Source: Bacillus sp. PK3_68 (GTDB lineage Bacteria > Bacillota > Bacilli > Bacillales > Domibacillaceae). Taken from it: a DNA stretch of 64,000 bases. The DNA is taken from assembly GCF_003600835.1 (NCBI RefSeq), contig NZ_NQYC01000001.1, positions 2,126,001 through 2,190,000 of the forward strand, written 5' to 3'. The notes beneath the pieces were generated by a model. The model was not told the DNA's origin, did not search any database, and worked only from the letters and a program-made list of their open reading frames with translations. The position numbers and the translations under genes were made by a program. Shown one piece after another: positions 17,484-26,404 of the stretch (its first letter is position 1; each line of letters starts with the position of its first letter).

Positions 17484-18827
17484 TTAAATGATGCCGAGCA
17501 CATCCAAGTAAACAATGATAATAGCAATTGGCGCTAAATATTTAATTAATAAGAACCAAGCTGAGAAAATCTTCTTTCCGATAGATGACCCCGAAGAAAT
17601 CTCTTCCAACAATCTTTGCTTCGGAATCTTTAACGGAACAAAAATAGCAATTAACAAAGCGCCGAGCGGCATTAGCAAGTTGCTGACGAGAAAGTCGGCT
17701 GCATCAAAAATTGATTTATTAAAAATTAATACATCACTCCACACGCCAAAAGACAAAGCGGACGGAACACCGACGATAAAAATAAGCATTCCAATAATCC
17801 AAGAAAATTTCATACGCTTGCTGTCATTCCCTTTTGCCAACACAGCGACGATAATTTCCAGCATGGAAAAGGCTGATGTTAATGTTGCAAATAAAAATAG
17901 AACTAAAAAGGCAATTAGAAAGACTACGCCAAATGGAATTTGGTTAAAGACCGTCGGCAATACGTTAAACAGTAAAACTGGACCTGCATCCGGCTTTAAT
18001 CCGAATGAGAAAACAGCTGGGAAAATAGCCAGTCCCGCTAAAATAGCGACGAGCAGGTTCAATACAACAATGGAAATAGCCGACTGCGGGATGCTTTCTT
18101 TTTTAGATAAGTAGGAGCTGTATGTGACCATGACTGATACCCCAACACTTAGCGCAAAGAAAGACTGTCCCATCGCAAACAAAATCGTTTCCGATGTAAT
18201 CTTTGATAGATCAGGCTTCAAGAAAAACTCAATGCCTTCCATCGATCCGTCTAGTGTGACAGAGCGTATAATGATAAGCAAGAATAAAATAAATAAAGCA
18301 GGCATCATAAACTGGCTGGCCTTTTCAATTCCTGCTGTTACTCCTTTAGAGACAACATAAATGGTAATGACCATAAAGAGAAACTGAGCAAAGACAGCCA
18401 AGAATGGACTGGAAATCGTTTCTCCAAATAAAGAACCATACTGGGCTTCTGTCAATCCACTTAAATCTCCAGTCAATCCTTTAAAAATATAAATTAATAT
18501 CCAGCCGCCTACCACGCTATAAAACGATAATAAAACGAAGCATGTGAAGATGCCGAGTCTGCCAATAAAATGCCAGGACGAATTCGGCGCCAGCTCCTTA
18601 TATGATTCAATTGCATCTTTTTGCGTACTTCTGCCGACAATAAATTCCCCGATTAAAAGCGGCAGTCCGACAAGAAGCGTAAAGAGGATAAAAATTAAAA
18701 GAAAAATTCCTCCCCCACTCGTTCCAGCTACATAAGGGAATTTCCAGATGGCACCAAGCCCAATAGCTGAACCTGCGGCTGCCAAAATGAACCCTAGCTT
18801 AGACGACCATTGTTCTTTTTGTTCCAT
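17484..18827 (-). CDS. Sodium-dependent amino acid symporter (NSS/SNF family)
   Basis: Membrane symporter of the neurotransmitter:sodium symporter family that imports amino acids with Na+. The 447-residue product has about eleven to twelve hydrophobic segments, starts with [31 protein letters not shown] (the unwound TM1 substrate/Na+ site, key residues A, G, L, G, N/K-F-P), and matches the 11-12-TM bacterial subset that includes tryptophan- and tyrosine-type transporters. Next to Lrp and phenylalanine dehydrogenase genes, aromatic amino acid uptake is the simplest role. A near-consensus cre site lies 30 bp upstream of its start. Confidence 0.88.
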   Translation of the reverse strand: MEQKEQWSSKLGFILAAAGSAIGLGAIWKFPYVAGTSGGGIFLLIFILFTLLVGLPLLIGEFIVGRSTQKDAIESYKELAPNSSWHFIGRLGIFTCFVLLSFYSVVGGWILIYIFKGLTGDLSGLTEAQYGSLFGETISSPFLAVFAQFLFMVITIYVVSKGVTAGIEKASQFMMPALFILFLLIIIRSVTLDGSMEGIEFFLKPDLSKITSETILFAMGQSFFALSVGVSVMVTYSSYLSKKESIPQSAISIVVLNLLVAILAGLAIFPAVFSFGLKPDAGPVLLFNVLPTVFNQIPFGVVFLIAFLVLFLFATLTSAFSMLEIIVAVLAKGNDSKRMKFSWIIGMLIFIVGVPSALSFGVWSDVLIFNKSIFDAADFLVSNLLMPLGALLIAIFVPLKIPKQRLLEEISSGSSIGKKIFSAWFLLIKYLAPIAIIIVYLDVLGII

Positions 18828-19127
18828 TTTTTCACCCCATAAAAGTTGTTGAAATCAGAAAACGCTTACATTATTTTTTCTTTAATATTACCCTTTTTAT
18901 GTATAACGTTATTCCAACGTCATTTTACCAATCGGTAATAGATGAGTCAACAATGTTTTTAGAAAAGTCTTTCTCTTCCAAAATTACAGCATTTTCTCGA
19001 TAAAAAAAGAGAGCGGCTAATCCCCTCTCCAATGAAAAGCTTTTTTAAGAAAATGATTTCACTTCTCATAGTCATGCACCTGAACATATTACCACGGATG
19101 ACCCTTGCCGGCAATAGGAGGTGCTGT
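18828..19127. other. 300-bp gap between symporter and FabK-like gene
   Basis: No gene is seen. Besides the cre candidate at 18857-18870 it contains short A/T-rich stretches and a weak GAGAGNGG-type inverted repeat around 19010-19030 that may end the transcript of the oxidoreductase gene. Confidence 0.5.
18857..18870 (-). promoter_or_regulatory. Candidate cre site of the symporter gene
   Basis: TGTAAGCGTTTTCT on the minus strand matches the CcpA consensus TGWAANCGNTNWCA at 13 of 14 positions with the central CG intact. It lies just before the symporter start, a position where CcpA binding would block elongation. Confidence 0.6.
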
Positions 19128-20102
19128 TTATTTTCCCGCTCGTGACCTCACTTCTCTTAGTTCCTGCGCCGAGCGATTCAACTGTTCATCCGCCTCTTCC
19201 ACCATTCTTTCAAGCAATTCTTTTACAGTCGGAACATCTTCAATCAGGCCTGCAATTTGGCCGCTATTAATAAAGCCTTTTTCCATATCGCCTTCCATCG
19301 CCCCTTTGACATGCTTTTCTTCAGACGTCCATTCCGCGTATTGTTCAAGCGTCATTCCCGCCTGCTCCTGCTCAGTTAATTGCTTGGCATAAGGTGTTTT
19401 CAAAATCCGTCTTACCCGCCCTACGCTGCGTCCAAAAATCGTTGTCTCTGTATCGCCTGCTTGCACCAGATTGTTCTTGTATACTTCATGAAAGGGCGCT
19501 TCCTTCGTTGCAATAAGCCGTGTCCCCATTTGCACACCACTCGCGCCAAGCATAAGAGCCGCCGCCAATCCTTTGCCGTCGCCAATTCCTCCTGCCGCAA
19601 GCACCGGCACGTTCACATGCTTCACAATTTGCGGAATGAGCGCAAAGGTTGTCAATTCGAGGCTAGAGTTGATTCCTGCCGCTTCAAAGCCTTCTGCCAC
19701 AAGAATGTCCGCTCCCGCCGCTTCTGCTTTTTGCGCATGCTTCACAGATGCAACAAGCGTAATCACTTTTATCCCATGGTCATGCAGCACCGGGATAAGC
19801 GGAGCCGGATTGCCAGCTGACAACGATACAACGGGTACGTTATGCTGGATAACCAGGTCAATCAGTTCCTTTGTATAAGGCGACACGCTAATCGCGATAT
19901 TCACCGCAAAATTTTTATTTGTGCGCTGCTTTGTTTCTAGAATAATTTTTTCCACTTCGTCAGGGGGCATTGTACCACAGCCAATCGTGCCCAGCCCGCC
20001 CGCCTCTGAGACAGCAGCCGTCAACTGAGCATTGCTAATATTGCCCATTCCCCCTTGAATAATGGGATAGTCAATCTGGAGCAATTCACAAACGTCTATC
20101 AT
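19128..20102 (-). CDS. FMN oxidoreductase, nitronate monooxygenase/FabK family
   Basis: TIM-barrel flavoprotein of the family that includes nitronate monooxygenases (2-nitropropane dioxygenases) and the enoyl-ACP reductase FabK. The 324-residue product has YPIIQGGMGN at the start, VSLSAGNP, AEGFEAAG and the FMN phosphate loops AAGGIGDGKGLAAAL and GVQMGTRLIAT. FabK-type and nitronate-type members cannot be separated by eye; the GRVRRILKTPYAKQL segment is more FabK-like. The ATG at 20102 follows AGGAGGAG; the frame continues upstream without a site. It is divergent from the paaY-like gene, inside the catabolic island, but no role in it is established. Confidence 0.75.
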   Translation of the reverse strand: MIDVCELLQIDYPIIQGGMGNISNAQLTAAVSEAGGLGTIGCGTMPPDEVEKIILETKQRTNKNFAVNIAISVSPYTKELIDLVIQHNVPVVSLSAGNPAPLIPVLHDHGIKVITLVASVKHAQKAEAAGADILVAEGFEAAGINSSLELTTFALIPQIVKHVNVPVLAAGGIGDGKGLAAALMLGASGVQMGTRLIATKEAPFHEVYKNNLVQAGDTETTIFGRSVGRVRRILKTPYAKQLTEQEQAGMTLEQYAEWTSEEKHVKGAMEGDMEKGFINSGQIAGLIEDVPTVKELLERMVEEADEQLNRSAQELREVRSRAGK

Positions 20103-20184
20103 TTTTTCTCCTCCTCTTAAAAGAAATGTTATAATAAATAAAAAAGAAAAACAATTGCGTAAATTCATATTTGGAGGGTATGTC

Positions 20185-20703
20185 ATGATTGTTACATATA
20201 ACGGAAAAAATCCGCAGCTCGAAGAAAACGTATTTATTGCACCTGGTGCTTATCTTATCGGAGATGTGCATATCGGTTCGGAATCAACCATTTGGTTTAA
20301 TGCTGTACTGCGGGGGGATGAGGGCACCATCACGATCGGCAAGCGGTGCAGCGTTCAGGATAACTCAACGATTCACTTGTATGAAGGAGCGCCGGTAGTC
20401 GTTGAGGATGAAGTAACGGTCGGCCATAATGTTATTTTACACGGCTGCAAGATAGGAAAACGCTCCATTGTCGGCATGGGCTCAACCATTCTTGACCATG
20501 CAGAAATTGGAGAAGAGTGCATCATTGGCGCCAACACTTTAGTTCCAAGTGGCAAAAAGATTCCTCCCCGCTCGCTCGTCGTCGGTTCGCCCGGAAAGGT
20601 CGTTCGCGAACTAAGCGACAAGGATTTCGAGCTCATTCAGCTATCCATTGATACTTACGTCCAAAAAGGCTATGAATTCCGAGAGACTTTTAAAGAAAAG
20701 TAA
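20185..20703 (+). CDS. PaaY-like gamma-carbonic anhydrase-fold protein
   Basis: Left-handed beta-helix protein built from hexapeptide repeats; relatives are gamma-carbonic anhydrases and the PaaY thioesterase that salvages dead-end CoA esters of the phenylacetate pathway. The 172-residue product has repeated I-G-x-x-x-x/V turns and the three metal-ligand histidines in the patterns STIHL and GHNVILHGC. The ATG at 20185 follows GGAGGG; a start at 20155 lacks a site. It converges on paaX, as paaX and paaY are neighbours in E. coli, which favours a PaaY-type role over generic carbonic anhydrase; that choice is inference. Confidence 0.75.
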   Translation: MIVTYNGKNPQLEENVFIAPGAYLIGDVHIGSESTIWFNAVLRGDEGTITIGKRCSVQDNSTIHLYEGAPVVVEDEVTVGHNVILHGCKIGKRSIVGMGSTILDHAEIGEECIIGANTLVPSGKKIPPRSLVVGSPGKVVRELSDKDFELIQLSIDTYVQKGYEFRETFKEK

Positions 20704-20764
20704 TGGATCTTCCCACGCGCCGAGACATCATTAAAAGCATCTTTTCTGACATTTTATCCGTAAA

Positions 20765-20791
20765 AAAGAAAGGTGCTCTGCACCTTTCTTT
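20765..20791. terminator. Bidirectional terminator between paaY-like gene and paaX
   Basis: A perfect 12-bp stem (20765-20776 with 20780-20791) with a 3-nt loop, A-rich on the left and T-rich on the right, lies between two convergent genes. Confidence 0.85.
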
Positions 20792-20796
20792 TTCAT

Positions 20797-21675
20797 TTAA
20801 TTCACGATATATGGATGATCAGCAGCGTCATACGACTTGTCCTTGCGGCGCATATCATTGTCTTCACGGAATACTTCCTCGAAAAACCGGCTGGCTGGTT
20901 CAGCAAGCAATTTATAATACTGAGCGAATAAAAGAGCCGCATGATCGCCATTCCACATAGACGGCAGCAGTTCTTTCGGAAGCCCAGGATCGGTAAAAAG
21001 AAACTTGCGGTATTCATGCACAAGATTCGTCCGCTCAACAAAACACTCAGCATCGGTCATTTGTCCACTTGCCATGGCACTTTGATGAACAATATATCTT
21101 TTGCTGTATGTAGAAATAAATTCTTCATACTTACCTTCAATTTCATCAAGCGGCCAGCTTTTTTCAACAAGCGCACGGTCTTCCTGCGGTCCTTTATAAT
21201 CTGCGACAAAGAAATCGACATAGGAACTAATATCGTATTTCTCTACAAGCATTTTCACTTCTTTTTCAAGGTCATTTGGTGAAATCCAACATCCGTTGGA
21301 AAAGCTGCCGAAACCGCTCCACAAGAGCTCTTTGCGCAATTCATCGCGAATTTGCCGTTTCTCCTCAGGAATGGTATACATCAGCATGCGCCATTTGCCA
21401 TCCCACTCGTGCGCCTTTAATTTAAAAATCCGGCGGGCGGCTTCTTCCATGCGCACTTCTCCACGTGGTGTCAGAAAATAATAGCTTTTATTTCCTTTCT
21501 TCTCCGATTGGATCCACCCCTGCTTCACCATTCGTGAAACGGCCACACGAACGGACTGCTCATTATGGCCAAATTCTTTCAATACACGGATTAAGCTGCC
21601 GATCCATATCTTATTGCCGTAATGGCGAATGTAATCGCCATAAATCGTGAAGATCATTGATTGTGTATTCGCCAT
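20797..21675 (-). CDS. paaX: PaaX-type repressor of phenylacetate catabolism
   Basis: GntR-like winged-helix repressor that releases paa promoters when phenylacetyl-CoA binds. The 292-residue product has the PaaX N-terminal domain (SMIFTIYGDYIRHYGNKIW, then QSVRVAVSRMVKQGWI) and the characteristic middle and C-terminal PaaX domains (HEWDGKWRMLMYTIPEEKR, and LPSMWNGDHAALLFAQYY). The start is the ATG at 21675; a GTG three codons earlier is also possible since ribosome spacing is poor for both. It ends the paa gene row and a 12-base element upstream recurs at the paaA promoter. Confidence 0.9.
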   Translation of the reverse strand: MANTQSMIFTIYGDYIRHYGNKIWIGSLIRVLKEFGHNEQSVRVAVSRMVKQGWIQSEKKGNKSYYFLTPRGEVRMEEAARRIFKLKAHEWDGKWRMLMYTIPEEKRQIRDELRKELLWSGFGSFSNGCWISPNDLEKEVKMLVEKYDISSYVDFFVADYKGPQEDRALVEKSWPLDEIEGKYEEFISTYSKRYIVHQSAMASGQMTDAECFVERTNLVHEYRKFLFTDPGLPKELLPSMWNGDHAALLFAQYYKLLAEPASRFFEEVFREDNDMRRKDKSYDAADHPYIVN

Positions 21676-21731
21676 CTCTCCCACTCTTTCTTCTTTGATC
21701 GTCGTTGCATCACTTTCCTTTGATTCTCTTA

Positions 21732-21743
21732 TTATAACGTGAT
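21732..21743. promoter_or_regulatory. Shared 12-mer upstream of paaX
   Basis: TTATAACGTGAT here and TTATAACGTAAT at 31007-31018 (paaA promoter) agree at 11 of 12 positions in the same orientation. A common operator for PaaX is a natural reading; the motif is not itself palindromic. Confidence 0.45.
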
Positions 21744-21757
21744 ATTGGAAAAATTAC

Positions 21758-22534
21758 TTACTTTCCAATAAATTTTGGTGCTCTTTTTTCACTGAATGCC
21801 TGAAGCGCCTCTAAGCGATCTTCTGTCGGAATCGTGAGTTCGTACGCTTTCGACTCAATAGCAAGTCCTGTTTGCAAATCGGTATTCATTCCTTGGATAA
21901 TGGCATATTTGGCTTGCTTTAAGGCAACAGGTCCATTTTTCATCATATCGGCGGCAAGCTGTTCACAGGCAGTCATTAATTCTTCCTTCTGCACAACTTT
22001 TAATACTACACCGAGTGCTAAGCCTTCTTCAGCCGTAAATTTCTTGGCGGTAAAAATAAGTTCTTTCGCTTTCATTTCTCCTACCAATCTTGGCAAACGC
22101 TGTGTGCCGCCAGCTCCCGGGATGATCGCCCAGCTTGTTTCTGTAAGCCCCATCTGGACCCCCGCTGCCGCGATTGGGAAGTCGCAGGCGATCATCAATT
22201 CAAACCCGCCACCAAGCGCGTAGCCATTTACAGCAGCAATTGTCGGCTGTGGAAGGGCAGCAATGCTGTTAAAAACATCACGAATCGCTTTAACATTTCG
22301 GCGGACTTCTGTTTCTGTCAATGTTTTACGCTCTTTTAAATCCGCACCGGCACTGAATGCTTTTTCACCGGCACCGGTAAAAATTACGACCTTTACTTCC
22401 GGGTCAATGGAGATTTCATCGGTTACTTCTTGCAGGCGTTTAAGTGTCTCGTAGTTAAAACAGTTGAGAGCTTTTTCACGGTTAATCGTTACATAGGCAA
22501 TGTTGTTTTCCTTTGTATATAAAACAGTCGACAT
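21758..22534 (-). CDS. Enoyl-CoA hydratase/isomerase (third crotonase of the cluster)
   Basis: Crotonase-family enzyme of 258 residues. Oxyanion-hole segments are KAFSAGADLKE and GYALGGGFELM, the first catalytic glutamate is in GGGFEL and the second in GLTETSWAIIPGAGG, so it should be an active hydratase. The sequence style (methylglutaconyl- or short-chain enoyl-CoA hydratase) differs from the PaaF and PaaG homologues upstream. It lies behind paaJ and in front of paaX. It might supply an extra hydratase step or act on the ring-opened intermediates; no assignment can be made from sequence alone. Confidence 0.85.
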   Translation of the reverse strand: MSTVLYTKENNIAYVTINREKALNCFNYETLKRLQEVTDEISIDPEVKVVIFTGAGEKAFSAGADLKERKTLTETEVRRNVKAIRDVFNSIAALPQPTIAAVNGYALGGGFELMIACDFPIAAAGVQMGLTETSWAIIPGAGGTQRLPRLVGEMKAKELIFTAKKFTAEEGLALGVVLKVVQKEELMTACEQLAADMMKNGPVALKQAKYAIIQGMNTDLQTGLAIESKAYELTIPTEDRLEALQAFSEKRAPKFIGK

Positions 22535-22728
22535 GTTTCTTCTCCCTTTCTATCAAAAAAGCTGTCCAACGCCTGCCGCTGCTCTTCCTTTTCCTTAGCA
22601 GAAAAGAGCTCTGGCGCCTGAAGGACAGCCTGTTTATCGAGTGATCCTATTTATCCCAGATCGTAGACAAACGAAACGATTTCAATCAGCCTAAAAGCTT
22701 AGAAAATCGACTTTTCCTACAATCTTTA

Positions 22729-23934
22729 TTATTCGTTTATATTTTCTACGATTGCAGCAATCCCTTGGCCGACGCCAATACACATCGTTGCCAATCCATA
22801 TTTTTCATCGCGTTTTTTCATTTCATAAAGAAGCGTTGTTAAAATACGAGCGCCGCTTGCGCCAAGCGGATGGCCAAAAGCAATCGCCCCGCCGTTGACA
22901 TTTACTTTGCTTTGGTCCAGCTCTAACTGGCGGATACATTCAAGCGATTGAGAAGCAAACGCTTCATTCAACTCAATAAGCCCCAGGTCGTCCACTGTCA
23001 AGCCAGCGCGTCCGAGTGCTTTTCTTGATGCGTAGATCGGTCCAAGCCCCATTACAGCAGGCTCTAGTCCCGCTGTCGCTCCTGTAACGTATTTGGCAAG
23101 CGGCTTCAAGTCCAATTCCTTCGCTTTTTCGGCGCTCATAATTAGCAAAGCAGAAGCTCCATCATTTACACCTGAGGCATTTCCAGCTGTCACTGTTCCA
23201 TCTGCAAACAGTGGTCTTAGCTTGCCAAGCTTTTCAATAGTTGTATCTGGTCGCGGATGCTCATCCGTATCGATGACAATTTCATTCCCTTTGCGGTCTT
23301 TATATACGACCGGCACAATCTCTTCCGCAAAACGGTTTTCTTCCATGGCTTTTTTTGCACGCTGCTGGCTTTCAAACGCAAATTTATCCTGATCCTCACG
23401 GGAAATGTTATAACGCTGCGCTACATTTTCTGCCGTTTGCGGCATAGAATCTGTTCCGTACATTTCGTGAAGCTTTGGATTCGTAAAGCGCCAGCCAATC
23501 GTCGTATCTTGCAATTCCATGTTTCCACGCGGGAAGTCCTTATCCGGCTTTGCCATAACGAGCGGTGCGCGTGTCATGCTTTCTGTTCCCCCGGCAATAA
23601 AGATGTCCCCTTCGCCAACGGCAATCGCTCTCGCTGCATACATCACAGCATCAAGCCCTGAACCGCACAGACGGTTCACTGTCGTGCCGCCGACTTCCAC
23701 TGGAAGTCCCGCAAGCAAAGCGGACATTCTCGCTACGTTACGGTTGTCTTCACCCGCCTGATTGGCATTGCCAAAAATGACTTCTTCAATTTGTTCAGGC
23801 GGAAGACTCGGATTTCTTTCAAGCAGCGCTTTAATAACAACGGCGCCAAGATCATCCGGTCTAACGTCTTTTAAAGCTCCTTTATATCTACCAATCGGTG
23901 TGCGGACTGCATCAACAATGACTACTTCTCTCAT
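22729..23934 (-). CDS. paaJ: 3-oxoadipyl-CoA thiolase
   Basis: Thiolase that cleaves 3-oxoadipyl-CoA (and 3-oxo-5,6-dehydrosuberyl-CoA) to succinyl-CoA or its precursor plus acetyl-CoA in the phenylacetate route. The 401-residue length equals that of E. coli PaaJ. Nucleophile C90 lies in [10 protein letters not shown]; the C-terminal [17 protein letters not shown] and CIGVGQG boxes supply the catalytic histidine and cysteine. Its start overlaps the end of the 3-hydroxyacyl-CoA dehydrogenase gene by 4 bp. A general acetyl-CoA acetyltransferase cannot be excluded by motif, but context strongly favours PaaJ. Confidence 0.88.
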   Translation of the reverse strand: MREVVIVDAVRTPIGRYKGALKDVRPDDLGAVVIKALLERNPSLPPEQIEEVIFGNANQAGEDNRNVARMSALLAGLPVEVGGTTVNRLCGSGLDAVMYAARAIAVGEGDIFIAGGTESMTRAPLVMAKPDKDFPRGNMELQDTTIGWRFTNPKLHEMYGTDSMPQTAENVAQRYNISREDQDKFAFESQQRAKKAMEENRFAEEIVPVVYKDRKGNEIVIDTDEHPRPDTTIEKLGKLRPLFADGTVTAGNASGVNDGASALLIMSAEKAKELDLKPLAKYVTGATAGLEPAVMGLGPIYASRKALGRAGLTVDDLGLIELNEAFASQSLECIRQLELDQSKVNVNGGAIAFGHPLGASGARILTTLLYEMKKRDEKYGLATMCIGVGQGIAAIVENINE

Positions 23935-24802
23935 TTTTTTACCAACTCTTCCTTGTTCGTATAATCGTAAACGCCTTTTCCACTTTTACGGCCAAGTCTT
24001 CCCGCTTTCACATATTGTTCAAGAAGCGGTGCCGGACGGTACTTCTCGCCAAGCTTTTCATGCAAATATTTTAAGTTGTTCAAGCGTGCATCCAAACCAA
24101 CAAGGTCAACCAATTCAAATGGACCCATTGGATAATTTAAGCCGAGCTTGATCGCTTTGTCGATCTCTTCCGGGGTACCGAGGCCTTCCTGTAGCATGTA
24201 AAACGCCTCGTTGCCGACTAAAGCACTGATCCGACTGGTTACGAATCCAGGAAACTCGTTAATAACGACTGTTTCCTTGCCCATTTTCTCGGCTACTTCT
24301 CTAATCACGGCTGCTGTTTCATCACTTGTTTCCAAGCCGCGGATAATTTCAACGAGAGGCATTTTATGTACCGGATTAAAAAATGCATCGCGATAGTTTT
24401 TTCCGGGCGCTTCGCGTATGAAGCAATCTCTGTCGGGCTCATTGTAGAAGTATTCGTTGCAAAGAAGCAATGCTCCGGAGCATGCTCTTCAATCGTCTCA
24501 AACACTTGCTTCTTAATTTCCGCTTTTTCAGGAACAGCTTCGATAATTAAGTCAGCGGCAGCTGCCACTTGTGCCAGGTCGCTTTCATAGCTTAAATTCT
24601 TGCGCGCTTGCTCAGCAGCTTCTGCTGTAATCTTGCCGCGCGATAGGCCTTTTTCAAAAATCGAATCAATCTCCTGTTTCGCATTTTGCAAGGCCGCTTC
24701 ATTAATATCTACTACTGTCACTGAGTAACCGCCAACGGCTCCCACATAGGCAATTCCTCTGCCCATCACACCGGAACCGACGACTCCAATGCGGTTGATC
24801 AT
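23931..24802 (-). pseudogene. paaH: 3-hydroxyacyl-CoA dehydrogenase PaaH, interrupted by a frameshift
   Basis: NAD-dependent oxidation of 3-hydroxyadipyl-CoA. The N-terminal part (from ATG at 24802 behind AAGGGGGAG) has the GSGVMGRGIA Rossmann motif and NTSTMSPTEIA; the C-terminal part, in another frame, has NEFPGFVTSR and GLNYPMGPFEL. The expected catalytic HFFNPVH motif is split: frame one reads MHFLIRY, frame three reads FFNPVHKMPL. Adding one T to the six-T run (A run at 24378-24383 on the plus strand) would restore a ~290-residue enzyme of normal length. The break coincides with U-UUU-UUA, a classical -1 slippery heptamer in the correct phase. It may be a sequencing error, a real mutation, or a partly rescued frameshift. 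Confidence 0.85.
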
Positions 24803-24872
24803 GTTGTTCTCCCCCTTATGCGTGAAAACGGACAAGAGGCCTGAATGCCACCTGTCCGTCTTCATCAATAAA

Positions 24873-26390
24873 TTAAACTCCTAATGGATTGATCGGACGG
24901 CTGCCATAGTAAGACAGGATGCTCTTCGTTTCTGTGTAGAGATCCAGTGACTCAATGCTTAGCTCACGGCCAAAGCCGGATTGTTTGTATCCGCCGAATG
25001 GTGTGCCCGGGAATGCAGAGAATGGACAGTTGACCATAACGATTCCTGCTTGGATTTGATTGGCTACCCGAGTTGCACGGGCACCGTCTTTTGTCCAGAT
25101 TGCAGAGCCAAGGCCGAACTCTGTATCATTCGCCAGTCTGATCGCTTCTTTTTCATCCTTGAATTTCATTACGACAACAACTGGACCAAAGATTTCTTCT
25201 TTAACGACTTTCATGTCATGGTTCACATTTGCAATGACAGTCGGCTCATACCAGAAGCCATTCTCATAGCCTTCAGGCTGTGCTACATTTCCGCCGGCAA
25301 GAATTTCAGCGCCGTCTTCGATCGCAGACTTCACATAGCCGTCAATTGTGTCAAGCTGACCTTGGTCAATGATGGCGCCCATGTGTGTTCCTTTATCAAA
25401 TGGATCACCGAGTTTAATACTTTTTGCTTTTTCAACAAATTTGCTAACGAACTCATCATAGATATCTTCATGAACATACAGGCGAGAACGTGCTTCACAA
25501 GATTGTCCGCTATTATAGAAGATTCCGAATAATGAACCATCTACTGCTGCATCAATGTCCGCATCGGCAAATACAAGATTAGGAGATTTACCGCCAAGTT
25601 CAAGTGTTACGCGTTTTAATGTTTGAGAAGCTTTGGCCATAATGTCTTTCCCAATTGGTGTAGAGCCAGTGAAGGCTACTTTGTCTACTTGTGGGTGTCC
25701 TACTAAATAATCGCCTACTTCCGCTCCTGATCCCGGAACGATATTTACAACGCCTGCTGGAACGCCTGCTTCCTGACAGATTTCACCGAGGACAATCGTT
25801 GTCAGCGGAGTAAGGGATGCCGGCTTAACAATAACAGAACAGCCAACAGCAATAGCAGGGGCAATTTTCCAAGCAGCCATCATCATTGGATAGTTCCATG
25901 GAGTAATTTGCGCACAAACACCAACCGGTTCTTTTTCAGTATAGTTATGGAATTGTCCAGGAACATTGTTAACTGTGCCGCGGTGACCCACGATCGCTCC
26001 AGCATAAAATTCAAAGTCTTCAATCGCTTGCGTGATCTGTCCTTGAGCAGCGTGGATCGTCTTGCCTGTGTCAAGAATTTCAAGCTCAACAAGTTCATTA
26101 AAACGAGAACGCATAATCGCAGCAATTTTATTTAGCACCTGTGCACGACGACCTACAGGATACTTCTTCCATTTACCATTATCGAATGCTTCACGTGCTG
26201 CTGCAACTGCTTTTTCTGTATCTTCCTTTGATGCCTTTGCTACTTCAGCCACCAGCTCACCCGTTGCCGGATTGTATGTCTTGATCGTTTCACCTGTGCT
26301 GCTTTTTACTTTCTCGCCATTGATGATTAAATGATAAAAATCGCGTTTAATTGCTTCTTGTTCTACTTTTGTTTCTTGAGTTGTTGACAT
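24873..26390 (-). CDS. Aldehyde dehydrogenase of the paa cluster
   Basis: NAD(P)-dependent aldehyde dehydrogenase of 505 residues. Catalytic glutamate in LELGGKSP (about 275), nucleophilic cysteine in NSGQSCEAR (about 308), PWNYPMMMAAWK cofactor-site asparagine near 175. It is placed between paaG and paaH, where Gram-negative clusters have the fused PaaZ; it lacks any hydratase extension, so it could be the stand-alone dehydrogenase that oxidises the ring-opened semialdehyde (3-oxo-5,6-dehydrosuberyl-CoA semialdehyde), or a phenylacetaldehyde dehydrogenase. The ATG at 26390 follows GGGAG at 8 bp; a GTG three codons earlier is less likely. Confidence 0.85.
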   Translation of the reverse strand: MSTTQETKVEQEAIKRDFYHLIINGEKVKSSTGETIKTYNPATGELVAEVAKASKEDTEKAVAAAREAFDNGKWKKYPVGRRAQVLNKIAAIMRSRFNELVELEILDTGKTIHAAQGQITQAIEDFEFYAGAIVGHRGTVNNVPGQFHNYTEKEPVGVCAQITPWNYPMMMAAWKIAPAIAVGCSVIVKPASLTPLTTIVLGEICQEAGVPAGVVNIVPGSGAEVGDYLVGHPQVDKVAFTGSTPIGKDIMAKASQTLKRVTLELGGKSPNLVFADADIDAAVDGSLFGIFYNSGQSCEARSRLYVHEDIYDEFVSKFVEKAKSIKLGDPFDKGTHMGAIIDQGQLDTIDGYVKSAIEDGAEILAGGNVAQPEGYENGFWYEPTVIANVNHDMKVVKEEIFGPVVVVMKFKDEKEAIRLANDTEFGLGSAIWTKDGARATRVANQIQAGIVMVNCPFSAFPGTPFGGYKQSGFGRELSIESLDLYTETKSILSYYGSRPINPLGV

Positions 26391-26404
26391 AGGTTCCACT
26401 CCCT

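Noticed and set aside
17515-18114. 199-codon plus-strand frame
   Set aside because: Lies inside the symporter gene on the opposite strand; lysine/isoleucine-rich shadow of membrane-helix codons.
22555-22640. Another copy of the interspersed repeat between the third crotonase gene and paaJ
   Set aside because: It shares only a short TTCAGGCGCCAGAGCTC-like block and an imperfect GCTGTCC/GGACAGC inverted repeat; too degenerate to call.
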